Counted from the stretch's first letter, positions 6,058 to 13,718 are shown. The stretch is DNA of 16,626 nucleotides from Gemmatimonadota bacterium (GCA_028875335.1 JAPPEF010000300.1:1-16626); one strand, 5' to 3'. Notes: generated by a model not told the origin, from the sequence alone. Program-made: numbers and translations.

Positions 6058-8897
6058 ACGTGAATTTTGAGCGCCTCGCGGTTGTCGTGTGGATGCGCTA
6101 GCCGGTAGCGGCGCGTCAGCTCTTGCGCCGACTCGTCGATCTGGTAGTACTGGTAAGCCTGCTCGGCGATGAGGGCCTCATCCTCGCGGCCAAGGGCGCG
6201 CAGCGAAAGCATCCGGTGGTAGTGAGCGACGCGGTCTTCCGGGTCAATGGCCAACACGCCGTCGAGAGCCTCCAAAGCCTCCTCAAAGCGGCCGTCGAGG
6301 TAAAGCACCCGGCCCAAGTTGCGCCACGTCGCCCGATCCTCGGGAAAGTCGCGCAACACTCGGCGATACGCCTGCGCCGCAGCCTCGTAGCGGCCATCCT
6401 CCTGCAACACCACGCCCCACACCCAAGCCGTCTGTCCATCTCCGCTAACTAACGACTCGCAGTCCTCCAAATGCTCGTAGGCCCGCTCCAAGTGGCCGTC
6501 GCGCACGGCAACCTTGGCCAAGTTGCGGCAACCATCCAAGCGCTCCGGCGCTAACTGTTCCACCGTCGCAAAAGCCCGTGCGGCCCCTTGGGTATCGTCT
6601 TGAAGCAGTAAGCCAATCCCATAGTCATTGAAGCGCATCCAGTCGCCCGCATCCGGCGCACGCGGCGCGGACGATTCTCCCACCACCAACTCCACCTCGC
6701 TGCGAGCGATCTCAGTTACCGGCAAATCCGGCACTTGGTCGAAGCGACGGAAGCCCTGGCGGTTGTTGTTAAAGGCAAATTCCGTATAAGCGCGGTCGAA
6801 CTTGCGCCACAGCAGCCGCGCCCGCAGCGTCAGCTTGCGCCCCGAGTAGTCCTCGGGCACCTCAAAGCTGTAGTGAGCGACGTCCGCCGTACCCGGACCA
6901 ATGGTGCGCACGTACACGGCAGTGACGATGTCCTGCGCGTTGCGCCGGTGGATGGCTTGGCCTTTTGCATCCACCATAAGTGCCTTGTAAAAGTGCGCCC
7001 CTGTATCGACATGCCCGTCGTCTTGCACCGCCCCGCTCAAAGCTAGCACCGCGTCGTCGTCGCCCACCACCGAGACCTCTAGCCAGCCCTCGTTGGAATC
7101 GTTAGTCCCGCCCGGGAAGGTGTGCCCGACGCCCTTGTTGCGCACCACCACGTCGAATGTGTACTCGCCGCCGCGCACCAGCGCCGGCTGGCTCTTATCC
7201 AGCGCGTAGTGCGCTTCTTCTTGGTGATGCAGCGCAAACACATCGACGCTGAGTTTTTCGTCTTGTAGAAATTCCTCAATCCGCGCGATAGTCTCCTCGT
7301 CGCCGCGGATGAAGGGCAGGGCCGTGTTGACCGCCAAAAAGCGGTGCGACTTGACGTACCCATCCCGCGCCGACACATCGCCAGCGACTGCTTCCTCGAG
7401 CGGCATGTGGCAATCCTGGCAGACCCGCTTGACAGCAGGCAAGTAGAAGGTTCTAGAGGCGTTGAGCGCCACGCCGCTGTCGTGCCAATTGTCGAACTCA
7501 TTTTGTCCGCGTAGCCAGCGGTAGCCATTGACGCGCGAATCGAGACTGACCTTGTGGCAGGTGGCGCAAAACTCAGAGGTGCGGAAGAAGGGCTTGAGCA
7601 TTTGCTTCTTGTGGACGATGGGCCGCGCCTTTAGCGCGGTGTCGTGCACGAAGCGGCCAACGCCTTCTTTGGCCTCGGCGAACAGGTAGGGATCCTCCTG
7701 TTCGTCGGCGATGTTGTAGTTGCCGTTGCCGGTCTGGTCGTGAATTTCGTCGATGGCGTGGCAGCCCAGGCAGGTCAGACCGGCTTGGGCTTGTGGCGAG
7801 GCGCGGTCGATCTCCTCGGTCATTTTACCCGCCAGCATCAGCGCCGGATCGTGGCAACCCGAACACCACTTGGACTTAATTTTGGCCTCCTCGCCCGCCA
7901 AGTCCTTGTAATAGGCGATATGCGCGTCAACCTCCGCATTGCTCTCGGTCGAGTTGCTGCGCATGTGGTTGATCGTCGCCTCGTAGAAGGGATTGTTGAA
8001 CGAGGCAAAGCGGTGCGCCGACGTCGCCCACTGTTCGACGATGGCCGCGTGGCAGCGGGCGCAAGTCTCCGAGCCAATCGGCTCGTTGACTACAAAACCG
8101 TACTCATCAATGTCTCCGGCGAGTTTTTCTGGCTGCGAAAGATCGCCGCGCGTGATGATCCGCGAAGGCAGCACATCGCCGGTCGTAGTCGTAGTAGCCG
8201 CTGGGAAAAAGGGACTTTCAGCAGGGACGAAATTGGCGGGGACAAAGTCGTCTGGTGCAAAGTCAGCGACCTCTCGCGCCTTGGAACCTGGACCGGTGTG
8301 CTTGCCAGCGGCAAATGCCTGCTCGGCCGCCTGCGTGTACTGCTCGCCGCTATAGGTCAGCCCATGTAGCACCACGGCTAGCGCCAACAGCCCAACCACC
8401 GCTATAGGCACGACGCGATAGCTCCGCGCCGAGGGCTTCCACAGCGAGAGGCGACGGTGCGCTAAATAAAAGAGAGGAACTAAAACCGCCGCGGCCACAT
8501 GGCTCCAGTACGCCACCGGGTTGCCCCGATTGCTCGCCGCGCTGAGGATGAACAGCCCGCTGATGGCCAGTACGATGCCTAGCGTCAGCGTGGCGATGCC
8601 GGTGAGGATGGCCCGCTTGCGGCTTTTGCGCCACACCGACGGTAGGTGCCAAGCCACAAAGCCCATCGCCAGTACCACCAGCACCAAACCGACGCCCGTA
8701 TGCGACAGCACCATGCCTTGATAAAATTTAGGCAGGGAAATGTCGGTAACGGCGAAGTAGGAGAAATCGAGGGCGTCGGCCAGCCGATTGGTCAGCAAAT
8801 AGAGCGTATCGGCGACCATGAAGACGCCCAAGGCCACCACGGCCAGCAAGGTCCGTTGCTGGCGAGTGCTCAGGCGACTCGGCGTTTTCTTTTGCAT
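6033..8897 (-). CDS. Membrane-anchored pentaheme cytochrome c with C-terminal TPR domain
   Basis: A 954-residue protein in three parts. The N-terminus has five predicted membrane helices (about 17-37, 60-84, 97-119, 126-146, 162-181), with short basic stretches between them. The centre (about 270-520) carries five CxxCH haem-binding motifs at C279, C345, C376, C444 and C493. The context SETCARCHAAIVEQWATSAH is typical of cytochrome c-554-like multihaem proteins. A beta-rich region follows (575-700, GHTFPGGTNDSNEGW). The C-terminal 200 residues are TPR-like helices (about 752-925, e.g. GRYEAAAQAYRRVL and GRFEEALEALDGVL). The protein probably passes electrons between the quinone pool and an extracytoplasmic partner, with TPRs for docking. 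That role is inferred. It needs a cytochrome c maturation system, not present here. The RBS is weak (TGAAG). Confidence 0.87.
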   Translation of the reverse strand: MQKKTPSRLSTRQQRTLLAVVALGVFMVADTLYLLTNRLADALDFSYFAVTDISLPKFYQGMVLSHTGVGLVLVVLAMGFVAWHLPSVWRKSRKRAILTGIATLTLGIVLAISGLFILSAASNRGNPVAYWSHVAAAVLVPLFYLAHRRLSLWKPSARSYRVVPIAVVGLLALAVVLHGLTYSGEQYTQAAEQAFAAGKHTGPGSKAREVADFAPDDFVPANFVPAESPFFPAATTTTTGDVLPSRIITRGDLSQPEKLAGDIDEYGFVVNEPIGSETCARCHAAIVEQWATSAHRFASFNNPFYEATINHMRSNSTESNAEVDAHIAYYKDLAGEEAKIKSKWCSGCHDPALMLAGKMTEEIDRASPQAQAGLTCLGCHAIDEIHDQTGNGNYNIADEQEDPYLFAEAKEGVGRFVHDTALKARPIVHKKQMLKPFFRTSEFCATCHKVSLDSRVNGYRWLRGQNEFDNWHDSGVALNASRTFYLPAVKRVCQDCHMPLEEAVAGDVSARDGYVKSHRFLAVNTALPFIRGDEETIARIEEFLQDEKLSVDVFALHHQEEAHYALDKSQPALVRGGEYTFDVVVRNKGVGHTFPGGTNDSNEGWLEVSVVGDDDAVLALSGAVQDDGHVDTGAHFYKALMVDAKGQAIHRRNAQDIVTAVYVRTIGPGTADVAHYSFEVPEDYSGRKLTLRARLLWRKFDRAYTEFAFNNNRQGFRRFDQVPDLPVTEIARSEVELVVGESSAPRAPDAGDWMRFNDYGIGLLLQDDTQGAARAFATVEQLAPERLDGCRNLAKVAVRDGHLERAYEHLEDCESLVSGDGQTAWVWGVVLQEDGRYEAAAQAYRRVLRDFPEDRATWRNLGRVLYLDGRFEEALEALDGVLAIDPEDRVAHYHRMLSLRALGREDEALIAEQAYQYYQIDESAQELTRRYRLAHPHDNREALKIHVHPLGEDG

Positions 8898-8995
8898 GGC
8901 TTCAGAGCGCGTATGGCCGGCGGGATTGCCGGGCGTACTCCTTTAAAGATAGGAGTTGAGCGCGGTCTCTGGTAGGCTGTGACCGGCCGGGATGC

Positions 8996-9742
8996 TTATG
9001 CCCACTGCCCTTCGGCTGAGCTCAGGTCGAAGCCTTGTAGCCAACCGACGACCTTTTCGACCATGACCTGTGCGTGCTCACTAAAGACGTGGTCGGCTCC
9101 GTCGATGACGACGAGTTCGGCATTGCCGCTGGCTTGGGCAAGAATGTCGTGCGAGTCATCAATCGGTACCACGTCGTCCTCGCTGCCGTGCACCAACAGC
9201 CAAGGCACTACAATCTCGGCCCCGCGTCGAACCACGGTGTCGATCTGAGCCATGTCGTCCATGTAGGCTTGCGAGAGCGGGCAGTCAGGCTCTTCCCACA
9301 TGCAGCCCTCGTCGGGCACCTCCTCGCCGAACTCGTGCTCGGCAAAGGCGTGCGTATGCACCATGCCCGCCAAGGAGACGAGCAGGCGGATGCGCTCGTC
9401 GCGGCTGGTGCGCAAAACGCCGACTGCCCCCCCCATGCTGTGGCCAACATAGCAGACTGAGTAGCCGTCCAAGGCGCTGAGTACCGCGCCGAGATCCTCG
9501 ACTTCTTTGGAAATCGTCGCGTCGGCAAAGCGGCCTTCGGACGCGCCGTTGCCGGCAAAGGAAAAGCGCAGCGCGTGGATGCCTGCGGTCGCTAGCCCCT
9601 CGGCGAGCGCTACGACAAAGGGGCGGTCCTTGTTGCCGGTCACGCCGTGCCCCAAGACGGCAATGTGCCGCGATCCCTCCGTGCCAGCGTGAAAAGTGTA
9701 GTCCAGCACTTCGCCGGACGGGTTGCGAATGGTTCCGAACAT
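8996..9742 (-). CDS. Alpha/beta hydrolase (serine hydrolase, S33/hydrolase_4-like)
   Basis: About 248 residues with the alpha/beta-hydrolase catalytic set. Counting from the longest possible start (9829), these are nucleophile S131 in GHSMGG, acid D219 in VHGSEDDVVP and H247 in GADHVF. The oxyanion-side motif LGHGVTGNKDRP (59-70) and FAGNGASEGRF (91-101) follow the usual order of esterase or acyl-peptidase-like enzymes. I prefer the ATG at 9742 (MFGTIRNPSG). AGAAGG lies nine bases upstream of it, and the extra 29 residues from 9829 look unlike this family. ATGs at 9808, 9760 and 9751 are alternatives. No signal peptide is seen. It lies downstream of the MBL gene on the same strand with a gap of about 136 bases, so membership of that transcription unit is open. 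The ester or amide substrate is unknown. Confidence 0.85.
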   Translation of the reverse strand: MFGTIRNPSGEVLDYTFHAGTEGSRHIAVLGHGVTGNKDRPFVVALAEGLATAGIHALRFSFAGNGASEGRFADATISKEVEDLGAVLSALDGYSVCYVGHSMGGAVGVLRTSRDERIRLLVSLAGMVHTHAFAEHEFGEEVPDEGCMWEEPDCPLSQAYMDDMAQIDTVVRRGAEIVVPWLLVHGSEDDVVPIDDSHDILAQASGNAELVVIDGADHVFSEHAQVMVEKVVGWLQGFDLSSAEGQWA

Positions 9743-9878
9743 GGGCTTCATCCTTCTCATTTTCGTGTTCGATCTGTAGCAGCCTGCGCTTGGGAGCACA
9801 CTCTCCATCAGGGCTTCCCTTGTCTGCATGGATAGCGAATCACTGCTTCGATTACTGTTTGGGGCGATGGACTATGGC

Positions 9879-10967
9879 TCACTCGACTAAGTCGTCGAGA
9901 CCACAGGCCGAACCAAAGGTTTTGATATTCCATTGCCCCTGCGAGCCGAGCGGGCGCCGCAGTCGAATCGCGCTGAACGCCATCGAAACGGAACGAAGGT
10001 TGATGCCGGATTCGCGAATAGTCCTGTGAACCATCCCCTTATCGGATCGAGTTGACCTAGACGGCCCGATACGCGCAGTGATATAAGCGTTTGATGTACA
10101 AGCAAGAATGCGCTGTGTGTCGTTTCGAGTCGGCAGGCTACGGCCGCATTTTTGCCAAGGCGCAAGCACCGCGAAGGGGTCGAGCGTCAGCATCCGCTGC
10201 CACACACCCGGTTCATGGGCATTCGCCGATCCGTGGTGTGGAACCTTGAATACCGATGCTTGGCCGCTCGACTGCGCCTGCTTCTGAAGAATTTCTATCC
10301 AACCGCGCTTTTCGAGGTCCGAGCCTAGCAGTACCGCCCCCTCTTCGAATGCTATCCAGAGCACGACAGCCACTCTGTTAGGAGATAGTGTTGGAATCCG
10401 TGTCTTTGTCTGGCCTTCTCTAGGGAACAGATTACCAACAGATTTCAGGAAATCCTGAAAGTCAGCACTACTAGGCGACAATGACCTGATTTCACACTTA
10501 CCCTGGACATGGATAAGTTGATTGCCCAGAGCGAACGTAGGTTGTGACGCCCTAGACTCAAGCAGGGTGAATACACTGTGAATTTCCCGAACGCCAGAAC
10601 CTTCAACAGAAAGGTGGTGACCTTCCAAAGCTCCGACAGCCGCGAGAAACTCTCCCTTGAGGAGTGTACTAGCGCAGCAGAATTTGGCATTACTACAGAC
10701 TTCGACCATCTTCGCCATCCCACGAATGTGATCGTCGTGCCAGTGAGTCGCCACAACCAGATCGACCACCTGCGCCGGGTTGACGCCGATGCTTTCGAGA
10801 TACTTCAAGGCGTGTGGGTTTCCTTCATCGTCAATGCAGGAATCGACGATCACCCAACTCCCATCACCAATATGCAGGACGAGGCTCTCCCCATAACCGG
10901 GCCCGATCAGTGTGACCTCGAACTCTTCTGGACTTGGTGGATTTTCCGCTCCTTCGGCTTTTGTCAC
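9879..10967 (-). CDS. ComEC/Rec2-like metallo-beta-lactamase-fold hydrolase
   Basis: A 362-residue stand-alone MBL-fold enzyme with no membrane segment. The metal motif is THWHDDHIRG (H75, H77, D79, H80). The bridging aspartate is D217 in VLLGSDLE, after SPNRVAVVLWIAFEEG. The last histidine is H245 in KVPHHGSANAH. This SxN...GDLE...HHGS layout is that of the ComEC/Rec2 competence-protein MBL domain, which points to a nuclease or phosphodiesterase rather than a lactamase. The start is GTG at 10967, overlapping the upstream stop as GTGA, so it is translationally coupled to the preceding gene. The N-terminus (GPGYGESLVLHIGDGSWVIVDSC) is of a form I associate with accessory-region proteins. A role as effector of a defence cassette is inference; the substrate is unknown. 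Confidence 0.85.
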   Translation of the reverse strand: MTKAEGAENPPSPEEFEVTLIGPGYGESLVLHIGDGSWVIVDSCIDDEGNPHALKYLESIGVNPAQVVDLVVATHWHDDHIRGMAKMVEVCSNAKFCCASTLLKGEFLAAVGALEGHHLSVEGSGVREIHSVFTLLESRASQPTFALGNQLIHVQGKCEIRSLSPSSADFQDFLKSVGNLFPREGQTKTRIPTLSPNRVAVVLWIAFEEGAVLLGSDLEKRGWIEILQKQAQSSGQASVFKVPHHGSANAHEPGVWQRMLTLDPFAVLAPWQKCGRSLPTRNDTQRILACTSNAYITARIGPSRSTRSDKGMVHRTIRESGINLRSVSMAFSAIRLRRPLGSQGQWNIKTFGSACGLDDLVE

Positions 10968-11587
10968 TGCTTGAAAGCCACCATGATTTTACGCGCCCAT
11001 TCCTCGCCATCCTGTAGGTCGGTCTTGGTAATCGCTGGAAGATCGCGGAACACGATACGGGAAATTGGCTTCTTCCTCCCACCCTCGGGCCGCCTGTACC
11101 CGATTACCCAGCGAAAGATGCTCCCGACCTGTATTTTGGCAGCGTCGGCTTCTGATATTTTGTCTAGGGGGATATTCGCTTCTTCCTCCGCATAAGTCGC
11201 CTTTGCCGTCAGGTCGATCAGTCTTGCGGTGAATTCTGTACCGTTTATCTCAGTGACATAGCCTTCCCACTCTTGTAGGGCGTGAATAGTCACAGACGGC
11301 GACTGGCGTACTGGTAACCGCGGAAAGTCTAAAACCCGGGAAAGAACATTGCCGTCCTGTTCACGACCGGCAAACACCGACAGAGACCCTTTTTCTTTTT
11401 GTTGGTCGCGTGCACTTGTAGTCGGAGATTCCGCTCCCTGCTCTAACACCAAGGTAATAGCCTGATCTTCGTTCTGAACGAGGGGCTCCTTCTGCACAAC
11501 ATTCTCACCGAAATCGCTGATCCTTTCACCCGGATTGGCATGTTCTGCCAATATGTGCGCCAATATGGGTTGAACGGCCTGTAACAT
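10964..11587 (-). CDS. Uncharacterised protein with probable C-terminal small beta-barrel
   Basis: A 207-residue protein I cannot assign to a named family. Residues 1-15 could be a helix (MLQAVQPILAHILAEH). Residues 20-80 are charged, polar and probably disordered. Residues 97-183 form an alternating beta pattern (TIHALQEWEGYV, TEFTARLIDLT, EANIPLDKI, VGSIFRWVIGYRR, ISRIVFRDLP), consistent with an SH3/OB-like barrel. The end is a short amphipathic helix (DGEEWARKIMVAF). It lacks a signal peptide and visible catalytic motifs, so a binding or adaptor role for the MBL enzyme is plausible. Its AAGGAGG Shine-Dalgarno (11596-11602) lies inside the last codons of the upstream gene, with only three bases between stop and ATG. 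Its own stop overlaps the MBL GTG. The middle position implies a matched amount of all three products. Confidence 0.75.
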   Translation of the reverse strand: MLQAVQPILAHILAEHANPGERISDFGENVVQKEPLVQNEDQAITLVLEQGAESPTTSARDQQKEKGSLSVFAGREQDGNVLSRVLDFPRLPVRQSPSVTIHALQEWEGYVTEINGTEFTARLIDLTAKATYAEEEANIPLDKISEADAAKIQVGSIFRWVIGYRRPEGGRKKPISRIVFRDLPAITKTDLQDGEEWARKIMVAFKQ

Positions 11588-11590
11588 GAA

Positions 11591-12292
11591 CTAGTCCTCC
11601 TTTGTCTTTGCTAAGGACATGATGTGATCAATGATACCGTTGCTACGCTCAAGTGACGTATCGAAGTTGTCCTCGAAAAGTTCCATCAAGCGCTCAGCGC
11701 TTCCCAACTCGGCATTGTCGATGGCATAGTGATCGTTGATCCTGACGTAAACCCCAGTTCGCCCCTTGCCAATCCGGTTGGACGGCTCTACCGTGACGTT
11801 GATTTGACCGCCCGTTGGCCTTCCTTGGGGGGAGACTTGCGACATCGTCAGCGATGTCATCCCCCCATGCTTTCCATCTAACCCAAGGTCCTGTCCCCAA
11901 GCCCCCCACGGCTCCACCGGTGCCAGCGCTCTGCCGATTCGATCCCGTTCAGCCAAACTTTTCACCCGAAAATGAACATTACGGTTAATTCCGAACGCCC
12001 TGAGAGGCGTATGGAGCAGATGTTCCTTGAATATCCGTGAGACGAGATCTCGCAGGCGAATGTGAGGTGCCTGCAATGTTTCGACGGAAAATTTATCAAC
12101 CGTGACCTGCAGGAGAAGCCAGTCAGCAGCAAATTCTGTCACCTGCTGGTGGGCGACCCGCAAATCGGCTCCATCTGCGACACTCTCCGGCAAGAGGTCG
12201 TGCAGCGCGAACCAAGCCGGCGTGAAGATCGCCGGATTGAAATCCCCGAGCAAGACGACACTCACGCCGCTGATCTCCGGATCGATTCTCAT
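11591..12292 (-). CDS. Uncharacterised protein with N-terminal LLGDFNPAIF motif
   Basis: About 233 residues from the preferred ATG at 12292. The alternative ATG at 12313 adds seven residues but has no RBS, whereas GGAGAGGA (12301-12308) serves the 12292 start. Landmarks are VVLLGDFNPAIFTPAWFALH (residues 12-31), LLLQVTVDKFSVET (59-72), HTPLRAFGINRNVHFRV (94-110), GMTSLTMSQV (144-153), GGQINVTVEP (161-170) and VYVRINDHYAI (181-191), then a C-terminal helix (LMELFEDNFDTSLERSNGI). This alpha/beta pattern has some likeness to the sporadic TIGR04255 proteins, but I do not claim membership. No catalytic motif, membrane segment or signal peptide is visible. It is the first well-supported gene of the three-gene block ending in the MBL enzyme. 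It could be a sensor or scaffold; that is inference. Confidence 0.75.
   Translation of the reverse strand: MRIDPEISGVSVVLLGDFNPAIFTPAWFALHDLLPESVADGADLRVAHQQVTEFAADWLLLQVTVDKFSVETLQAPHIRLRDLVSRIFKEHLLHTPLRAFGINRNVHFRVKSLAERDRIGRALAPVEPWGAWGQDLGLDGKHGGMTSLTMSQVSPQGRPTGGQINVTVEPSNRIGKGRTGVYVRINDHYAIDNAELGSAERLMELFEDNFDTSLERSNGIIDHIMSLAKTKED
11596..11602 (-). promoter_or_regulatory. Shine-Dalgarno embedded in the upstream gene
   Basis: The minus strand reads AAGGAGG eight bases before the ATG at 11587. These bases are also the codons before the TAG (11593-11591) of the GDFNP-motif protein. Translation of the two genes is therefore physically linked. Confidence 0.75.
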
Positions 12293-12495
12293 GTTATCTG
12301 TCCTCTCCGACATAGCTGGTGTTGTGCGCAGTCATGTTGCGAATCCAGCTTCACGAGATAATCTGCTCTGTCCGTGCTGCCGTCAAGAGGACGCGCAGCG
12401 TCATCAGCATCCGGCGAGAATGCCTGAGAAGTCTCGCCAGTACTTCGCGGTCCCGATTCCGGCAGACAGATTTCGAATATCGTTGGTATATTCAT
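12289..12495 (-). CDS. Possible small coupled ORF, perhaps a remnant of a DUF499-type ATPase
   Basis: A 68-codon ORF that fills the space between the acetate kinase gene and the three-gene block. Its ATG (12495-12493) overlaps the acetate kinase TGA as ATGA, with GAGG just upstream. Its own TGA (12291-12289) overlaps the next gene's ATG (12292) as ATGA. The first 12 residues (MNIPTIFEICLP) resemble the opening of large DUF499-type ATPases of defence islands, as far as I remember them (TIFEIC-x-PR-x-DVL). The remainder (SGPRSTGETSQAFSPDADD...) does not continue that family and is low in hydrophobic residues. It may be a real small protein, a decayed and deleted DUF499 start, or chance. If it is not coding, this region is the only place for a promoter of the three-gene block. 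Confidence 0.3.
   Translation of the reverse strand: MNIPTIFEICLPESGPRSTGETSQAFSPDADDAARPLDGSTDRADYLVKLDSQHDCAQHQLCRRGQIT
12301..12308 (-). promoter_or_regulatory. Shine-Dalgarno fixing the start at 12292
   Basis: The minus strand reads GGAGAGGA eight bases before the ATG at 12292-12290. No such site precedes the in-frame ATG at 12313. This supports the shorter product beginning MRIDPEISG. Confidence 0.6.
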
Positions 12496-13670
12496 GGCCT
12501 CAAAAACTCACAGGTCTGCCGCGCCACCACCAATTCCTCATCAGTGCGCAGCACGTAAATGGGCACTCGGCTCGACGCGGCGTGCAAGCTGCCCTCGCCT
12601 TGCACGCTCTCATTCTTAGCCGCATCCATCACCACCCCCAAAAATTCCAAGTCGCGCAGAATCTGGCTTCTCACGGCAACCGAGTACTCGCCAATGCCGC
12701 CGGTAAAGCTGATCGCGTCCAGCCCACCCATCTCCACTACAAAAGCCCCCAGCCAGTCGCGCGTCGACGTCGCCAACACGGCTATAGCCAAAGCACAGCG
12801 CTCGTCTCCGCTTGCCGCACTCGCTTCAATGTCGCGCATATCGCTGTACCCGCAAAGCCCCACGAGGCCGCCCTCGTTAGCGCACTGCGCCAACACCTCG
12901 TCCCACGATCGGCCTTCGTTGCGCATAACCAAGTCCAGCGCATACGGATCTAAGTCGCCGATGCGGTTGTTCTGCGGCAGGCCGCCCTGCGGGCTTAGTC
13001 CATGCGACGCTCCCTGCGAGACCCCGTCCTTTACCGCGCACAGCGACGAAGACCCACCCAAGTGCATGTTGACGTGTTTGATGTCGGCACGCCCTGCCAA
13101 TTCCGCGACTTTCTCTGCGGCGTAGCGGTGGCTGGCCCCGTGGAAGCCGTAGCGCTGGATGCCGTACTGTTCATACCAAGCGTAGGGCACCGCGTACATT
13201 TTGCGCCGCTGCGGCATCGCTCCGTGGAATGCCGTCTCAAAGCACCCAACCCGCCGCGCCTTAGGGGCCACCCGCGCAAACTGCCGGATCGCCGCCACGT
13301 ACGCGGGATTGTGCGCCGGAGCCAGCGGATAAAAGTCCTCCATCCGCCCGACGACATCCTCGTCGAGTTCTACCACCCCGGAAATAGCGCGCGCGTGGAC
13401 AGCCTTAAACCCCACGGCGTCCAACTCCTCCACAGAAGCCAACACCCCGCCCTCGGCCAAACGCGCAAGCGCCTCGTCAATCGCGCTGGCGTGGTCGGGC
13501 AGGTCCACGGCCCGCTCAACCTCGTCGGCTCCACCTATCTCAAAGGTATGCACCGATCCTTGGCCCCCAATCCGATCCATGCCGCCCCGCGCCAAAACCA
13601 CCTCCTCGGGCATGGAAAAGACCTTGTACTTAAATGAGGTGCTGCCGAGATTGGAAACTAGGATTTTCAT
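12492..13670 (-). CDS. ackA: Acetate/propionate-family kinase, divergent subfamily
   Basis: A 392-residue ASKHA-fold kinase of normal AckA length, starting at MKILVSNLGSTSFKYK; an upstream ATG at 13703 would add 11 unlikely residues. AckA interconverts acetate + ATP and acetyl phosphate + ADP. Conserved landmarks are N7, H120 in LAPAHNP, RYGFHGASHRY (173-183, F176/H177), R236 in QNNRIGDLDP, TGGIGEYS (323-330) and E379 in RTDEEL. Relative to the Methanosarcina enzyme several active-site positions differ: R91 is K89 (GFKAVH replaces GHRVVH), D148 is E145 (FETAFH) and the HLGNGSS loop is HLGGSSS. I recall the same pattern in planctomycete proteins annotated as acetate kinase, so this is a subfamily trait rather than decay. 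No phosphotransacetylase gene is in view, so the substrate is uncertain. It lies 91 bases downstream of the dehydratase gene on the same strand. Confidence 0.88.
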   Translation of the reverse strand: MKILVSNLGSTSFKYKVFSMPEEVVLARGGMDRIGGQGSVHTFEIGGADEVERAVDLPDHASAIDEALARLAEGGVLASVEELDAVGFKAVHARAISGVVELDEDVVGRMEDFYPLAPAHNPAYVAAIRQFARVAPKARRVGCFETAFHGAMPQRRKMYAVPYAWYEQYGIQRYGFHGASHRYAAEKVAELAGRADIKHVNMHLGGSSSLCAVKDGVSQGASHGLSPQGGLPQNNRIGDLDPYALDLVMRNEGRSWDEVLAQCANEGGLVGLCGYSDMRDIEASAASGDERCALAIAVLATSTRDWLGAFVVEMGGLDAISFTGGIGEYSVAVRSQILRDLEFLGVVMDAAKNESVQGEGSLHAASSRVPIYVLRTDEELVVARQTCEFLRP

Positions 13671-13718
13671 CTTAGCAGCCGCCTTAACATAGGTGCACTC
13701 CAATCAACGTCATCTCAC

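Noticed and set aside
7644..8369. Long plus-strand frame opposite the cytochrome gene (241 codons)
   Set aside because: It is antisense to five clear CxxCH and membrane-domain codons, is poor in recognisable motifs and has no RBS. It is a by-product of GC-rich codon use on the other strand.
8937..8956. Hairpin ACTCCT...AGGAGT upstream of the cytochrome gene
   Set aside because: The stem is only six base pairs with an eight-base AT-rich loop and no T-run. It could be a weak leader structure but is too short to call a terminator or riboswitch.
9882..9899. Inverted repeat CTCGAC/GTCGAG at the end of the MBL gene
   Set aside because: It lies within the coding sequence just before the stop and is not followed by a T-run, so it is not supported as a terminator.
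9879..12292. Attachment sites or insertion-sequence ends around the three-gene cassette
   Set aside because: I looked for matching direct or inverted repeats near 9830-9880 and 12290-12500 and found none, and there is no transposase or integrase in the window.
12102..12953. Plus-strand frame of 283 codons across the cassette and acetate kinase
   Set aside because: It runs antisense to two unrelated genes and the gap between them, and gives a low-complexity Arg/Ala/Ser/His-rich product with no domain.
13002..13637. Plus-strand frame of 211 codons opposite acetate kinase
   Set aside because: It is antisense to the conserved kinase motifs and has no independent support.
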